From positions 248,001-312,000 of the forward strand of contig JACKJK010000003.1 in assembly GCA_020637985.1 (NCBI GenBank): a stretch of DNA of 64,000 nt, read 5' to 3'. The position numbers were made by a program, and so were the translations under genes. Of the stretch, positions 32,221 through 43,288 are shown piece by piece. The notes below the pieces were generated by a model. It made no database searches and was not told the origin of the DNA. It saw only the letters and a program-made list of their open reading frames with translations. Within the stretch, counting starts at the first letter, position 1. Each line of letters begins with the position of its first letter. Source of the DNA: Rhodobiaceae bacterium. Its GTDB lineage: Bacteria; Pseudomonadota; Alphaproteobacteria; Rhizobiales; Tepidamorphaceae.

Positions 32221-33248
32221 AGGTTGTCTTGAGCAACGAGCAGCGCGCGCACAATCCGCGCCATTTCCTGTCGTCCGGCGCGCCGCAGCCCAACCCGGAA
32301 GTGCCGGCGCGCGTCGACGCGCTGCTGTCCGGCGCGAAGGCAGCAGGCCTTGCACCGGTTGCACCCGCCGATCGCTGCCTCGATCCGATCGCCGCCGTGC
32401 ATACGCCTGAGTACCTGCAGTTCCTGGAAAACATCTTCGCGCGCTGGCAGCGCATCCCCGATGCCTCCGAAGAGGTGATCCCCAACGTCCACCCGGACCG
32501 CCGCGACCTGTCCTATCCCGCGTCCGCCGTCGGCCAGGCCGGCTACCACATGGCCGATACCGCGTGCCCGATCTCGGCCGACACCTGGCATTCGGCCTAC
32601 TGGAGCGCCCAGACCGCGGCGCACGCCGCCCATCTGGTGCTCGAAGGCGAGGACGCCGTCTATGCCCTGTGCCGGCCGCCGGGCCACCATGCCTTCGCCG
32701 ACCTTGCTGGCGGGTTCTGCTTCCTCAACAACACGGCGATCGCCGCGCAGGCCCTGCGTGCGCGCCATGACCGCGTCGCCGTCCTCGATGTCGACCTGCA
32801 TCATGGCAACGGCACGCAATGCATCTTCTATCGCCGCGGCGATGTGCTGACCGTTTCCATCCATGCCGACCCGGTGCGCTTCTACCCGTTCTTCTGGGGC
32901 CATACGGCAGAGCGCGGCGAAGGGGCAGGGCTTGGCTGCAACCTCAACCTGCCGCTGCCGCGCCAGTCCGGCGACGATGTCTTTCTCGCCGCGCTGGACA
33001 AGGCCTTGCAACGCATCGCGAGCTTTGCCCCCGGCGCGCTGGTCATCGCGCTTGGCCTCGATGCCTACGAGGGCGATCCCATCGGCGGGCTGTCGGTGAC
33101 CACCGCTGGCTTCGGGCGCATCGGCGAGCGTTGCGCGCGCGCCGGCCTGAGAAGCGTCATCGTCCAGGAGGGCGGTTATGCGTGCGACGCCCTGGCGGAC
33201 AATCTCACGGCGTTCCTCGACGGATTCTCGGGCGCGCACCGGGTCTAG
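32217..33248 (+). CDS. Histone-deacetylase-fold hydrolase, acetylpolyamine amidohydrolase-like
   Basis: 343 residues. Seen: RPPGHHAFADLAGGFCFLNN with the catalytic His-His pair, VAVLDVDLHHGNGTQ with zinc-binding Asp and His, and GLDAYEGDP with the second zinc Asp. It removes acetyl groups from amines (acetylpolyamines) or lysine-like substrates using zinc, in the cytosol. Final gene of the amine row, which would release the free amine after transamination of the acetyl-protected form. The ATG overlaps the acetyltransferase stop. Confidence 0.92.
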   Translation: MKVVLSNEQRAHNPRHFLSSGAPQPNPEVPARVDALLSGAKAAGLAPVAPADRCLDPIAAVHTPEYLQFLENIFARWQRIPDASEEVIPNVHPDRRDLSYPASAVGQAGYHMADTACPISADTWHSAYWSAQTAAHAAHLVLEGEDAVYALCRPPGHHAFADLAGGFCFLNNTAIAAQALRARHDRVAVLDVDLHHGNGTQCIFYRRGDVLTVSIHADPVRFYPFFWGHTAERGEGAGLGCNLNLPLPRQSGDDVFLAALDKALQRIASFAPGALVIALGLDAYEGDPIGGLSVTTAGFGRIGERCARAGLRSVIVQEGGYACDALADNLTAFLDGFSGAHRV

Positions 33249-33452
33249 AGGCTTTGGCGCAAGCGGCCGCGGCGGCCGGGCCTGGCCATGCAATCGGCGG
33301 TTGCCTAAAAACCGGGCTTGCGGGCGCGGCGCGAGTTGCTACCCTTGCAGCAACGCAAATCGGGCGCGTCGCTCCGGATTGCGCGACGCGCGTTTCATTC
33401 GCCGGTCGTCGCCAGTCCGCCTCGGCAAGCGCCCCGGACAGGACATTTCGTC

Positions 33453-34781
33453 GTGGACGGACCCGAAACCCCATCGCCGGGCAACCCCGGTGCGTCGCCG
33501 CAACGCAAGCGCCGCCGCCGTGGCCGCCGTGGTGGACGTGCCTGGCGCCGCCGCCAGAAGAACCGTCCGGCAACCGCGCAAGCCGATGGCGCAAGCAGGC
33601 AGGACGCAGGCTGCGCGGCTGCGCCGGCGAAGCAGGCCGCAGGCTTCGCGAATGCCGGCGCGCCCCCTGCGCAGGCGCGAGACGGCAACGGCAACTCCAG
33701 GGCGAAACCGGCGAACGGCAGGCCTGCCGCGCCGGCGGTGCGCCGCAACGCGACGCCCGACACCGTCTACGCCGCGCTCGATCTCGGCACCAACAATTGC
33801 CGCCTGCTGGTGGCCCGCCCGACCCGCAACGCCTTTCGTGTGGTCGATGCCTTCTCCCGCGTGGTGCGGCTGGGGCAGGGGCTAGGTGCGACGGGCGAGC
33901 TTTCCGCCGCCGCCATGGATCGCGCGATCGATGCGCTGGCGGCCTGCCGTGACAAGCTCGTCATCAACGGCGTCAACCGTCACCGGCTGATCGCCACCGA
34001 AGCCTGCCGCCAGGCAGCGAACGGCGCTGATTTCCTCGAGCGCGTGTACCGCGAAACCGGCCTGGCGCTCGAAGTCGTTTCGCGCGAGACCGAGGCGCAC
34101 CTTGCCGTCGCCGGATGTTCGTCCCTCATCGATCCGGAAGCCACCGGCGTCGTCGTCTTCGACATCGGCGGCGGCTCGACCGAGCTCATCGTGCTCAACC
34201 TTGAGAACACACAGGCAAACGGGAAACAGCCGGGCGGCGACCTGAAAGCCTCCGTCGTCGGCTGGACGTCGCTGCCCGTCGGTGTCGTCGGCGTTGCCGA
34301 ACGTCACGGCGGCGTCGACGTGTCGCCGGAAACCTTCGACGCGATGGTGAGCGAAGTCACCGGCATGCTCGACGCCTTTCCCGCCGTGCGCGCCCTCGAC
34401 CGCCATCCGCGCGCCAACGTCCACCTGCTCGGCACCTCCGGCACCGTGACGACCATTGCCGGCGTCCACCTCGGCCTCAAGCGCTACGACCGCCGCCGCG
34501 TCGACGGTACGTGGATGGGGCCGCATTCCATCCGCGCGGTCAACGAGCGGCTGGTGACCATGAGCTACGACGAGCGCGCGGCGAACGCCTGCATCGGGCG
34601 CGACCGCGCCGACCTCGTTCTCGCCGGTTGCGCGATCTTCGAGGCGATCCGCCTGCGCTGGCCGTGGGCGCGCGTGCGCGTCGCCGACAGGGGCTTGCGC
34701 GAAGGCATCCTGATGTCGCTGATGAGCGAGGACGATGCCTGGCGCGAAGGCGCCGGCGGCGCACGGAGCACCCCGTCATGA
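33453..34781 (+). CDS. ppx: Ppx/GppA family phosphatase with basic N-terminal extension
   Basis: About 442 residues from GTG 33453. The catalytic core begins at [18 protein letters not shown] (phosphate-1 motif of the ASKHA fold) and includes [15 protein letters not shown] and [16 protein letters not shown]. It hydrolyses polyphosphate or the 5'-phosphate of pppGpp. Before the core lie about 100 low-complexity residues with [20 protein letters not shown], likely disordered and nucleic-acid-binding. The stop overlaps the rlmE start by four bases. The GTG is chosen because AGGACA lies nine bases upstream; earlier starts are open to 33318. Confidence 0.88.
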   Translation: MDGPETPSPGNPGASPQRKRRRRGRRGGRAWRRRQKNRPATAQADGASRQDAGCAAAPAKQAAGFANAGAPPAQARDGNGNSRAKPANGRPAAPAVRRNATPDTVYAALDLGTNNCRLLVARPTRNAFRVVDAFSRVVRLGQGLGATGELSAAAMDRAIDALAACRDKLVINGVNRHRLIATEACRQAANGADFLERVYRETGLALEVVSRETEAHLAVAGCSSLIDPEATGVVVFDIGGGSTELIVLNLENTQANGKQPGGDLKASVVGWTSLPVGVVGVAERHGGVDVSPETFDAMVSEVTGMLDAFPAVRALDRHPRANVHLLGTSGTVTTIAGVHLGLKRYDRRRVDGTWMGPHSIRAVNERLVTMSYDERAANACIGRDRADLVLAGCAIFEAIRLRWPWARVRVADRGLREGILMSLMSEDDAWREGAGGARSTPS

Positions 34782-35470
34782 CGAAGTCGCCCGGCGGCAG
34801 CGGCCGCTCGTCCCTGAAGACACGGGTGAAGACGGCGCGCAAGCGCTCGACGTCATCCACGCGCTGGCTGCAACGCCAGCTCAACGACCCCTATGTCGAG
34901 AAGGCCCGCGCCGCCGGATACCGCTCGCGCGCCGCCTTCAAGCTGGTCGAGATCGACGAGAAGCATCCGCTGCTCAAGCCGGGCATGCGCGTTCTCGACC
35001 TCGGCGCCGCGCCGGGCGGCTGGACGCAGGTTGCCGCCGAGCGCATCGCGCCGGACGGCAAGCTGGTGGCCATCGACATTCTCGAGATGGATCCTGTGCC
35101 GGGGGCTGACGTGCTGCAGCTCGATTTCCTCGACGCCGACGCGCCCGAAAAGCTGCGCGCCGCGCTCGGCGGACCCGTCGACCTGGTGCTGTCCGACATG
35201 GCGGCATCGACAACCGGCCACCGCCAGACCGACCATCTGCGCACCATGGCGCTGTTCGAGGCGGCCTACGACTTCGCCTGCGAGGTGCTGGCGCCCGGCG
35301 GCGCCTTCCTGGCCAAGGTCTTCCGCGGCGGCACGGAGCAGTCGCTGCTCGCCGACATGAAGCGCAGGTTCCGCTCCGTGCGCCACGTCAAGCCGCCGTC
35401 GAGCCGCCCCGAATCGGTCGAGCTCTACGTGTTGGCGGAAGGCTTTCGCGGCGGCGATAACGACGAATGA
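34778..35470 (+). CDS. rlmE: 23S rRNA 2'-O-methyltransferase (U2552)
   Basis: 230 residues. [39 protein letters not shown] (SAM motif with the family's AAPGGW), [29 protein letters not shown] and FLAKVFRGG cover RrmJ/FtsJ in order; the K-D-K-E residues are in AFKL, LSDM, FLAKVF and [12 protein letters not shown]. It methylates U2552 of 23S rRNA in the large subunit during assembly. It overlaps the ppx stop by four bases. The N-terminus is basic. Confidence 0.95.
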   Translation: MTKSPGGSGRSSLKTRVKTARKRSTSSTRWLQRQLNDPYVEKARAAGYRSRAAFKLVEIDEKHPLLKPGMRVLDLGAAPGGWTQVAAERIAPDGKLVAIDILEMDPVPGADVLQLDFLDADAPEKLRAALGGPVDLVLSDMAASTTGHRQTDHLRTMALFEAAYDFACEVLAPGGAFLAKVFRGGTEQSLLADMKRRFRSVRHVKPPSSRPESVELYVLAEGFRGGDNDE

Positions 35471-35479
35471 AGCCTCAGC

Positions 35480-35511
35480 GCGTGCCCGCGGGTTCGCGCA
35501 CGCATTTATTT
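35480..35511 (+). terminator. Rho-independent terminator candidate after rlmE
   Basis: GCGTGC at 35480-35485 pairs with GCACGC at 35498-35503, followed by ATTTATTT. It lies ten bases after the rlmE stop and 218 bases before guaB. Confidence 0.6.
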
Positions 35512-35728
35512 CCCGGCGAGGCGCAACATTGCGCGCACAACGCCTTCCGCCCTTCGCATTCGGGTGATAAGAAGCGCGGCCACGAGGGAGACGCGTTTTC
35601 TCCTCCGATTCCGCATTCCGCGAGGTCGTGGCCGTCTTGAGACCACGCTTTGCCCCTGGCCGCCTGTGATGCGTCGCGGCCGGCGGATGAGGTGGCTTCG
35701 GGAAAACGCCCTGAATGCGGAGCCCCTG

Positions 35729-37231
35729 ATGTCTGGAAAGATCCAAACTGCCGATGGTGCCTTCGGCGAACTGGCGCTGACTTTCGACGACGTGCTGCTC
35801 AAGCCCGGCCGCTCGTCGGTCATGCCCGGCGACGTCAACACCGCGACGCGGCTGACGCGCTCGATCCGGCTCGGCATCCCGATCATGTCCTCTGCCATGG
35901 ACACCGTCACCGAGGCCAGCATGGCGATTGCCATGGCGCAGGCCGGCGGCATGGGCGTGGTCCATCGCAACCTGTCCCTCGACGAGCAGGCCGAAGCCGT
36001 GCGCCAGGTCAAGAAGTTCGAGTCCGGCATGGTTGTGAACCCGCTCACCATCGCCCCGGACGACACGCTCGCCGATGCGCTGGCCATCATGGACGCCAAC
36101 CGCATCTCCGGCATCCCGGTTGTCGAGCGAGACGCCGATGGCCAGCAGCGCCGTCTCGTCGGCATCCTGACCAACCGCGACGTGCGCTTCGCCAGTGATC
36201 CGCGTCAGCCCGTCCGCGAACTGATGACCAAGGAGCTCATCACGGTGCGCGAGACGGTCGACCAGACCGAGGCCAAGCGCCTGCTGCATGCCCATCGCAT
36301 CGAGAAGCTGCTGGTCGTCGACGACGATTACCGTTGCATCGGCCTCATCACCGTGAAGGACATCGAGAAGGCGCAGCTGAACCCCAACGCCTGCAAGGAC
36401 GAGCAGGGCCGTTTGCGCGTCGCCGCGGCCACCACGGTTGGCGATTCCGGCTACGAGCGCACCGAACGGCTGATCGATGCGGGCTGCGACGTCATCGTCG
36501 TCGATACCGCGCACGGCCATTCCGAGCGCGTGCTGGAACAGGTCACCCGTATCAAGAAGCTGTCGAACTCGGTCCAGGTCGTGGCCGGCAACGTGGCGAC
36601 CGCGAGTGGCACCATGGCGCTGATCGATGCCGGCGCGGACGCCGTCAAGGTCGGTATCGGGCCCGGCTCCATCTGCACCACGCGCATTGTCGCCGGTGTC
36701 GGCGTGCCGCAGCTGACCGCGATTCTCGACGCCGTCGAGGTTGCCAACAAGCACGACGTGCCGGTCATCGCAGACGGTGGCATCAAGTTCTCCGGCGATC
36801 TTGCCAAGGCGATCGCCGCGGGTGCGAGCTGCGCCATGGTCGGATCGCTGCTGGCCGGCACCGACGAGAGCCCCGGCGAGGTCTATCTCTACCAGGGCCG
36901 CAGCTACAAGGCCTACCGCGGCATGGGGTCCGTCGGCGCCATGGCGCGCGGCTCCGCCGACCGCTATTTCCAGGCCGAGGTCTCCGACAAGCTGAAGCTC
37001 GTGCCCGAGGGCATCGAGGGGCAGGTGCCCTACAAGGGCCCCGCCGGCGGCGTCATCCACCAGCTCGTCGGCGGCTTGCGCGCCGCCATGGGTTATGTCG
37101 GGGCGGCCAACATCGACGAGTTGCACGACAAGGCGACGTTCGTGCGTATCTCGTCGGCTTCTCTGCGTGAAAGCCACGCCCATGACGTGACGATTACGCG
37201 CGAGAGTCCCAACTACCCCTCCGGTATCTGA
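35729..37231 (+). CDS. guaB: IMP dehydrogenase
   Basis: 500 residues. [18 protein letters not shown] opens the barrel, two CBS domains lie at about 95-205 ([38 protein letters not shown]), and the catalytic loop [10 protein letters not shown] places Cys316. The flap is [15 protein letters not shown]. It oxidises IMP to XMP with NAD+, the committed step to GTP. The start at 35729 gives the usual N-terminus; the frame further upstream is open but non-homologous. guaA lies 4.5 kb downstream. Confidence 0.97.
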   Translation: MSGKIQTADGAFGELALTFDDVLLKPGRSSVMPGDVNTATRLTRSIRLGIPIMSSAMDTVTEASMAIAMAQAGGMGVVHRNLSLDEQAEAVRQVKKFESGMVVNPLTIAPDDTLADALAIMDANRISGIPVVERDADGQQRRLVGILTNRDVRFASDPRQPVRELMTKELITVRETVDQTEAKRLLHAHRIEKLLVVDDDYRCIGLITVKDIEKAQLNPNACKDEQGRLRVAAATTVGDSGYERTERLIDAGCDVIVVDTAHGHSERVLEQVTRIKKLSNSVQVVAGNVATASGTMALIDAGADAVKVGIGPGSICTTRIVAGVGVPQLTAILDAVEVANKHDVPVIADGGIKFSGDLAKAIAAGASCAMVGSLLAGTDESPGEVYLYQGRSYKAYRGMGSVGAMARGSADRYFQAEVSDKLKLVPEGIEGQVPYKGPAGGVIHQLVGGLRAAMGYVGAANIDELHDKATFVRISSASLRESHAHDVTITRESPNYPSGI

Positions 37232-37255
37232 CGGGCTGGCGGGCGAGGTGCCGGA

Positions 37256-38575
37256 ATGCGAGACGCGGGGCGCATAGCAGCGGCGGCGGAAGTCCTGGAC
37301 ACCATCGCGACCCGCCATCGCCCGGCGGCCGATGTGCTGCGTGACTGGGGCCATGCTCACCGCTTCGCCGGCTCCGGAGACCGCGCGGCGATCGGCAACC
37401 TCGTTTTCGACGCACTGCGCCGCCGCGCCTCCATCGCGTGGTGCATGCAGGCCGACACGGGCCGGGCACTGGCGCTCGGCGCCTATGCGCTTGTGTGGGG
37501 CAACGATCTCGACCATGTCGAGGTCGCGCTCGCATCCGATCGCCATAGTGACGGGCCGCTCAGCGACGACGAGCGCACGGCCATCCGCCGCTGCCTGTCG
37601 GGCACCGCCCTCGATGACGCTCCGGAGCACGTGCGCGGCGACTATCCCGAATGGCTAGATCCGGCGTTTGAGACAGCGTTTGGCGGCGAGCGCGCGGAAG
37701 AGGGCGCAGGGCTCTCCCAACGCGCCCCCGTCGACCTGCGCGTCAATACTCTGAAGACGGACCGTGCCAAGGCGCTCAAGGCGCTGGCGCGTTTCGCGCC
37801 CGAACCAACACCGTTCTCCCCCTTTGGTCTGCGCGTCGCGGTCGGGTCCGGTCCGGCGCGCGCACCCAACATCCAGGCCGACGCCGCCTACCAGCGCGGC
37901 CGCATCGAGGTGCAGGACGAGGCCTCGCAGCTTGCCGCGATCCTGGCGCTCGACCCCTCGCACCGCCAGATTGGTGACCTGTGCGCCGGCGGTGGCGGCA
38001 AGACGCTTGCGCTCGCGGCACTCACCGCCAACAAGGGCCAGATCTACGCCTACGACGCTGATGCCAACCGGCTCGCGCCGATCCACGCGCGCCTGCAGCG
38101 CGCCGGCGTGCGCAACACGCAGGTCCTTCCGAGCGCATCGGACGCACTGGACGGCCTTGCCGGCAAGTTCGACCTCGCCTTCGTCGATGCCCCATGCACC
38201 GGAACGGGCGTGTGGCGGCGCCGACCGGACGCCAAGTGGCGCCTGTCGGAGGGAGCGCTTGCGGAGCGCTTGAGCGAACAGGCGACCGTGCTCGACATGG
38301 CCGCGCCGACGCTGAAGCCCGGCGGAACGCTTGTCTACGCGACCTGCTCGCTGCTTTCCGCCGAGAACAGCGACCAGGTGAAGGCCTTTCTCGAACGCCA
38401 CCCCGGATTCGAGGTTCTGGACGTGCGCGATCTCGTGCCGGCCCGTCTCGGTGCGGAAACCGGCCAGCAGCTTCTCGCAGCCGCGCGCGTCGCTCCAGAG
38501 GGTCTGACGCTAAGCCCGCACCGCACCGGCACGGACGGCTTCTTCGTCAGCATCCTGCGGCGCACCTCGGGCTGA
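37256..38575 (+). CDS. rsmB: 16S rRNA (cytosine-5)-methyltransferase, RsmB family
   Basis: 439 residues. VEVQDEASQLAAILALDP, LCAGGGGKTLALAA (SAM motif), LAFVDAPCTGTGVWRRRPD with the releasing Cys, and LVYATCSLLSAENSDQVKAFL with the nucleophilic Cys identify the RsmB/Sun/NSUN family. The N-terminal 130 residues are a short NusB-like region. It methylates C967 of 16S rRNA in E. coli; other targets are possible in paralogues. It starts 25 bases after guaB and is probably co-transcribed. Confidence 0.92.
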   Translation: MRDAGRIAAAAEVLDTIATRHRPAADVLRDWGHAHRFAGSGDRAAIGNLVFDALRRRASIAWCMQADTGRALALGAYALVWGNDLDHVEVALASDRHSDGPLSDDERTAIRRCLSGTALDDAPEHVRGDYPEWLDPAFETAFGGERAEEGAGLSQRAPVDLRVNTLKTDRAKALKALARFAPEPTPFSPFGLRVAVGSGPARAPNIQADAAYQRGRIEVQDEASQLAAILALDPSHRQIGDLCAGGGGKTLALAALTANKGQIYAYDADANRLAPIHARLQRAGVRNTQVLPSASDALDGLAGKFDLAFVDAPCTGTGVWRRRPDAKWRLSEGALAERLSEQATVLDMAAPTLKPGGTLVYATCSLLSAENSDQVKAFLERHPGFEVLDVRDLVPARLGAETGQQLLAAARVAPEGLTLSPHRTGTDGFFVSILRRTSG

Positions 38576-38799
38576 GGCGGCTTTTCGCGTCGCCATTCAA
38601 TCGCCGGAATTCCTGCGTATCCGACGCCTCGCTCCGGCGGCTTGATGTGTGCCGCCATGCCAGTTCGTTCACCAGCAATCGGAAGACACCGATGCCACGA
38701 CGCAACACGACAGTTCCCTGGAGCGGGCCGATGCCCGCAATCCGCCAGCCCCTCTTGTAGCGGGCCGTTGCGTCACGTGCGGCTCGCGGGAGAAGATCC

Positions 38800-39762
38800 A
38801 TGCGAGCCGAAGCCGCTCACGAGATCATTGCGACCCAGCCGGACGCCCGCCGAGCGTTCGCTTACGCGCGCGACAGCTACGCGCCGCGCTTGCTGGCCTG
38901 CGTGCTCGACCGCGAAATCCCCATCGCGGCGGTTCGCGCAAGCCCGTTCGCCCGCCTGCTGGCGCGGCCCAACATGGCAGCCCTCGTCGCCTATTGCGGT
39001 TCCGGCCGGCTTGGCCCCGACCTGCTTGCGCTCGCCGACGGCCATGGCGTGGCGGATCGCGAGCTGTCGCAGAGTTACATCGTCAATCTCGATGTCTGGG
39101 ACGCCGACGACGCCAACTGGCGCTGGTGGCAGGTCAGCCGCCGCGGCATCAACCTCGTCGTGCGGCTCGACTTCACGGCGCGCCACGACGTCGCCTACCG
39201 CGAGTTCCTGCGCCCCGGCCGGACGCGGCCGTTTGTCTGCTTTGCCCATCCAGGCAACCGCGGCGGCAGCAACACGCTCGCCTGGGCGCGTGTCGACCTC
39301 GACCTAGACACCGGAGAAGCCTTGATCGAGGAGGTGCAGAGCGACTGGGTGCGGTTCGCCGCCGACTTCCATGATCGGGTGAAGACCAGCGGCCAGGCGG
39401 TGCTCAACGGGCGCAAGATCCCGCTGCAGCGCGTCGAAGCCTACATGCGCCTCATCCTGGCGCCGCACGTGACGCTGTGGAGGGAAGCGGTGATGGCGGC
39501 CGCCTTGCGCGTCATCGTCGAGGACATCGGCATCCGCAAGGTGTTCATGCACACGCGCGAATGCGGCGTGCGGCTGAAGAACATCGTTGGCTCTGCGCCG
39601 CCGCGCTCACTCTATGCCGACCTGCCGCGCAAGTTCTGCTTCGGCAAAGCGCAGGCCATTCCGAGGTTCCTCGAACGCGCCGATCCGCGCCGCATGTCGG
39701 CGCTCGGGCGCAAGGCGCCGCTCGACATGTGGTGTCTCGACCTCGTGCCGCTCAGGGCATGA
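38800..39762 (+). CDS. Conserved hypothetical protein
   Basis: 320 residues. No signal peptide, membrane segment or motif that I recognise. It is soluble, Arg-rich, with a run of Trp residues in DADDANWRWWQVSRRG near residue 105 and a conserved-looking acidic-Trp segment EEVQSDWVRFAADFHDRV near residue 175. VFMHTRECGVRLKN and LPRKFCFGKAQ follow. GGGAGAAG precedes the ATG. Its 3' end overlaps the minus-strand gene by 11 bases. It may be an enzyme, but I have no basis for naming one. Confidence 0.75.
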   Translation: MRAEAAHEIIATQPDARRAFAYARDSYAPRLLACVLDREIPIAAVRASPFARLLARPNMAALVAYCGSGRLGPDLLALADGHGVADRELSQSYIVNLDVWDADDANWRWWQVSRRGINLVVRLDFTARHDVAYREFLRPGRTRPFVCFAHPGNRGGSNTLAWARVDLDLDTGEALIEEVQSDWVRFAADFHDRVKTSGQAVLNGRKIPLQRVEAYMRLILAPHVTLWREAVMAAALRVIVEDIGIRKVFMHTRECGVRLKNIVGSAPPRSLYADLPRKFCFGKAQAIPRFLERADPRRMSALGRKAPLDMWCLDLVPLRA

Positions 39763-40183
39763 GGTCGAACACCAGCGTGTCGTCGCGGTATCGCTTGATG
39801 GCGCAGGTCGATGTGTCGCGCACCGGCGCCTGGCCGTACATGACGATTCTGCCGGGATGGATGTTGCCGGAGACCGGGTAGGTCGCCACGCCGCACACGC
39901 GGTTGAAGACGCGTGCGGTGCCGGAAATGGTGTCGTTGGCGTAGGCCTGCCCCTCGAACAGGATCGTTCCCGGCCGCACGCCATGCTTCAGCAGGCTCTG
40001 GCGGGGACGGTCATAGGCGATGTTGACGCCGTTGTCGCACCAGATCACCTCCATCACCGAGCCGTTGTGGTTGTAGCTTTCCATCGCGCAGTTGGACGCC
40101 CTCGCGGGCGCCGTGCCGGCGGCCCAAAGGGCGAGGGCCGAAAGGGCCAGCCCCGCAAGTGATCTGATCAACTTCTCCTCCAT
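39752..40183 (-). CDS. Small secreted hypothetical protein
   Basis: 143 residues. SLAGLALSALALWAAGTAPARAS is a clear signal peptide with cleavage near ARA-S. The mature part has four Cys residues (NCAMES, IWCDNG, VCGVA, TCAIKRY) that could form two disulfides, and an alternating beta pattern. Periplasmic; no known domain. ATG 40183 has GAGGA eight bases upstream; the long upstream extension of the frame is antisense to the GST gene. Divergent from the GST gene. Confidence 0.8.
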   Translation of the reverse strand: MEEKLIRSLAGLALSALALWAAGTAPARASNCAMESYNHNGSVMEVIWCDNGVNIAYDRPRQSLLKHGVRPGTILFEGQAYANDTISGTARVFNRVCGVATYPVSGNIHPGRIVMYGQAPVRDTSTCAIKRYRDDTLVFDLMP

Positions 40184-40282
40184 CGCGATTTCCTCGTCTT
40201 GACGATGTGCGCGCGATTGACGTTTCCCGCAAGGCGGCCGATGGATATGCAACTTGGTTTGGGTAACCGGAGCGTGACCATC

Positions 40283-40894
40283 ATGCTGAAACTCTACTAC
40301 GCCAAGGCGTCGGTCGCGATTGCCAGCCTGGTCGCGCTGGAGGAAGCCGGCGCCGACTACGAAGCGATCGAGCTCGACTTCGCCAACCGCCAGCAGCGCA
40401 CTCCGGAGTATCTCGGTGTCAATCCCAAGGGCAGGGTGCCGGCGCTGGTGACCGACCGCGGCATCATCACCGAAACACCGGCGATCCTCGTCTACGTGGC
40501 GCAGACGCACCCCGATGCCGGGTTGGCCCCGATGGACGACGCTTACGCCTTCGCGCAGATGCAGTCGTTCAACGGATATATGTGCTCGACCGTGCACGTC
40601 GCGCACGCGCACAAGATGCGCGGCCGCCGTTGGGCCGATGACGAGGCCGCGCTCGAGGCGATGAAGAAGAAGGTGCCGGAAACGATGGCGGAGTGCTTCT
40701 CGCTGATTGAGACCGAACTGTTGCGCGGGCCCTGGGTCATGGGTGAACAGTTCACGATTTGCGATCCCTATCTGTTTGCCGTGTCCTCGTGGCTGGAAGC
40801 CGATGGCGTCGATCCGGCGGGCTTTCCCGCGGTCCTCGACCATCGCAACCGCATGCGCGAGCGCGCCTCGGTCCAGCGGGCACTCTCGCTGTAG
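40283..40894 (+). CDS. Glutathione S-transferase-like protein
   Basis: 203 residues. N-terminal thioredoxin-like domain MLKLYYAKASVAIASLVALE with NPKGRVPALVTDRGIITETP, the GSH-binding cis-Pro and ET-P motif; C-terminal helical domain from about residue 85, with GPWVMGEQFTICDPYLFAVS as the N-capping box. A Ser or Cys in KASVAI would be the catalytic residue. Cytosolic detoxification or thiol chemistry; the substrate is unknown. The ATG at 40283 is chosen over an upstream one at 40241, since MLKLYY is the usual family start. Confidence 0.9.
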   Translation: MLKLYYAKASVAIASLVALEEAGADYEAIELDFANRQQRTPEYLGVNPKGRVPALVTDRGIITETPAILVYVAQTHPDAGLAPMDDAYAFAQMQSFNGYMCSTVHVAHAHKMRGRRWADDEAALEAMKKKVPETMAECFSLIETELLRGPWVMGEQFTICDPYLFAVSSWLEADGVDPAGFPAVLDHRNRMRERASVQRALSL

Positions 40895-40967
40895 TCTGTC
40901 AGCGGTTGGGCAACATTGCCAAGCTTTGCTCTTGCATCGCGCACGTTTCGGGACGAAGTCTCCTCGC

Positions 40968-41699
40968 ATGGATCTGACTGCGGACAACCTTTTCTCGGCC
41001 GGAAAGCTCGTCGGGCACCTGTCCTACGTGTTGCTCGTCCTGTCGATGATGATGCGCAACATGACCTGGCTGCGCATCATCGCGGTGTCTGCCGGTGTCA
41101 CCTCGGGCACCTATGGCTACTTCTGGCTCAACGATCCGGTGACGGTCTTCTGGGAGGCGGTCTTCGTCCTGACCAACCTCGTCCAGCTTCTCATCATCGC
41201 CTTCGAGAACCGCAAGCGCGCCCTGTCGGAGGAAGAACGCATTGTCATCAAGGCCTTGCTGCCGAAGGCCGACATGCGTGCGGTGCGCCGCATCCTCAAG
41301 CTCGGGGTCGTTCGCGAGGTGCCGCCGCAAACCCTGCTGACGCGGGAAGGCGAGGTAGTGCCGGAACTGATCGTGCTGACGCGCGGCACCGCGCAGGTCG
41401 AGAAGGGCGGCAGCATCGTCGCCGTCTGCGGCGAGGGCGATTTCGTCGGCGAGATGAGCTTCATGAGCGGCGAGCCGGCGACCGCGACCGTGATGGTCAC
41501 GAACCCGGTCCACTACATGGGCTTCGAGCACGGCCGGCTGCGCGCCTTCCTCGATCGCAACCCCGACATCCGCCATGCCGTGGAAGCCAGTTTCAACCGC
41601 AACCTGATGGCCAAGCTTGTCCGCACCAGCCACGCGGTGTCCGGTACGACCGACCCGCAGGTCGCCTCCGCCATTGCCGACTCGCAGCAGATTCCGTAA
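40968..41699 (+). CDS. Popeye-like membrane protein with cyclic nucleotide-binding domain
   Basis: 243 residues. Three hydrophobic segments occupy about residues 8-80 (LVGHLSYVLLVLSMMMRNMT, WLRIIAVSAGVTSGTYGYFW, VFWEAVFVLTNLVQLLIIAF). A cNMP-binding-like domain covers about 115-215, with GEGDFVGEMSFMSGEPATATV as its phosphate-binding cassette (it lacks the Arg of CRP and keeps the G-E pair). This three-helix plus cNBD layout is that of the Popeye family (POPDC), best known in animals but with bacterial members. Inner membrane; role in bacteria unknown. It lies ten bases before guaA. Confidence 0.82.
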   Translation: MDLTADNLFSAGKLVGHLSYVLLVLSMMMRNMTWLRIIAVSAGVTSGTYGYFWLNDPVTVFWEAVFVLTNLVQLLIIAFENRKRALSEEERIVIKALLPKADMRAVRRILKLGVVREVPPQTLLTREGEVVPELIVLTRGTAQVEKGGSIVAVCGEGDFVGEMSFMSGEPATATVMVTNPVHYMGFEHGRLRAFLDRNPDIRHAVEASFNRNLMAKLVRTSHAVSGTTDPQVASAIADSQQIP

Positions 41700-41708
41700 A
41701 GGGCCGGG

Positions 41709-43277
<1,569 letters not shown>

Positions 43278-43288
43278 GGGCGGCCTGA

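Noticed and set aside
34853..37630. 925-residue minus-strand frame antisense to rlmE-guaB-rsmB
   Set aside because: High GC content leaves antisense frames open; the plus genes are unmistakable and the antisense translation is low-complexity.
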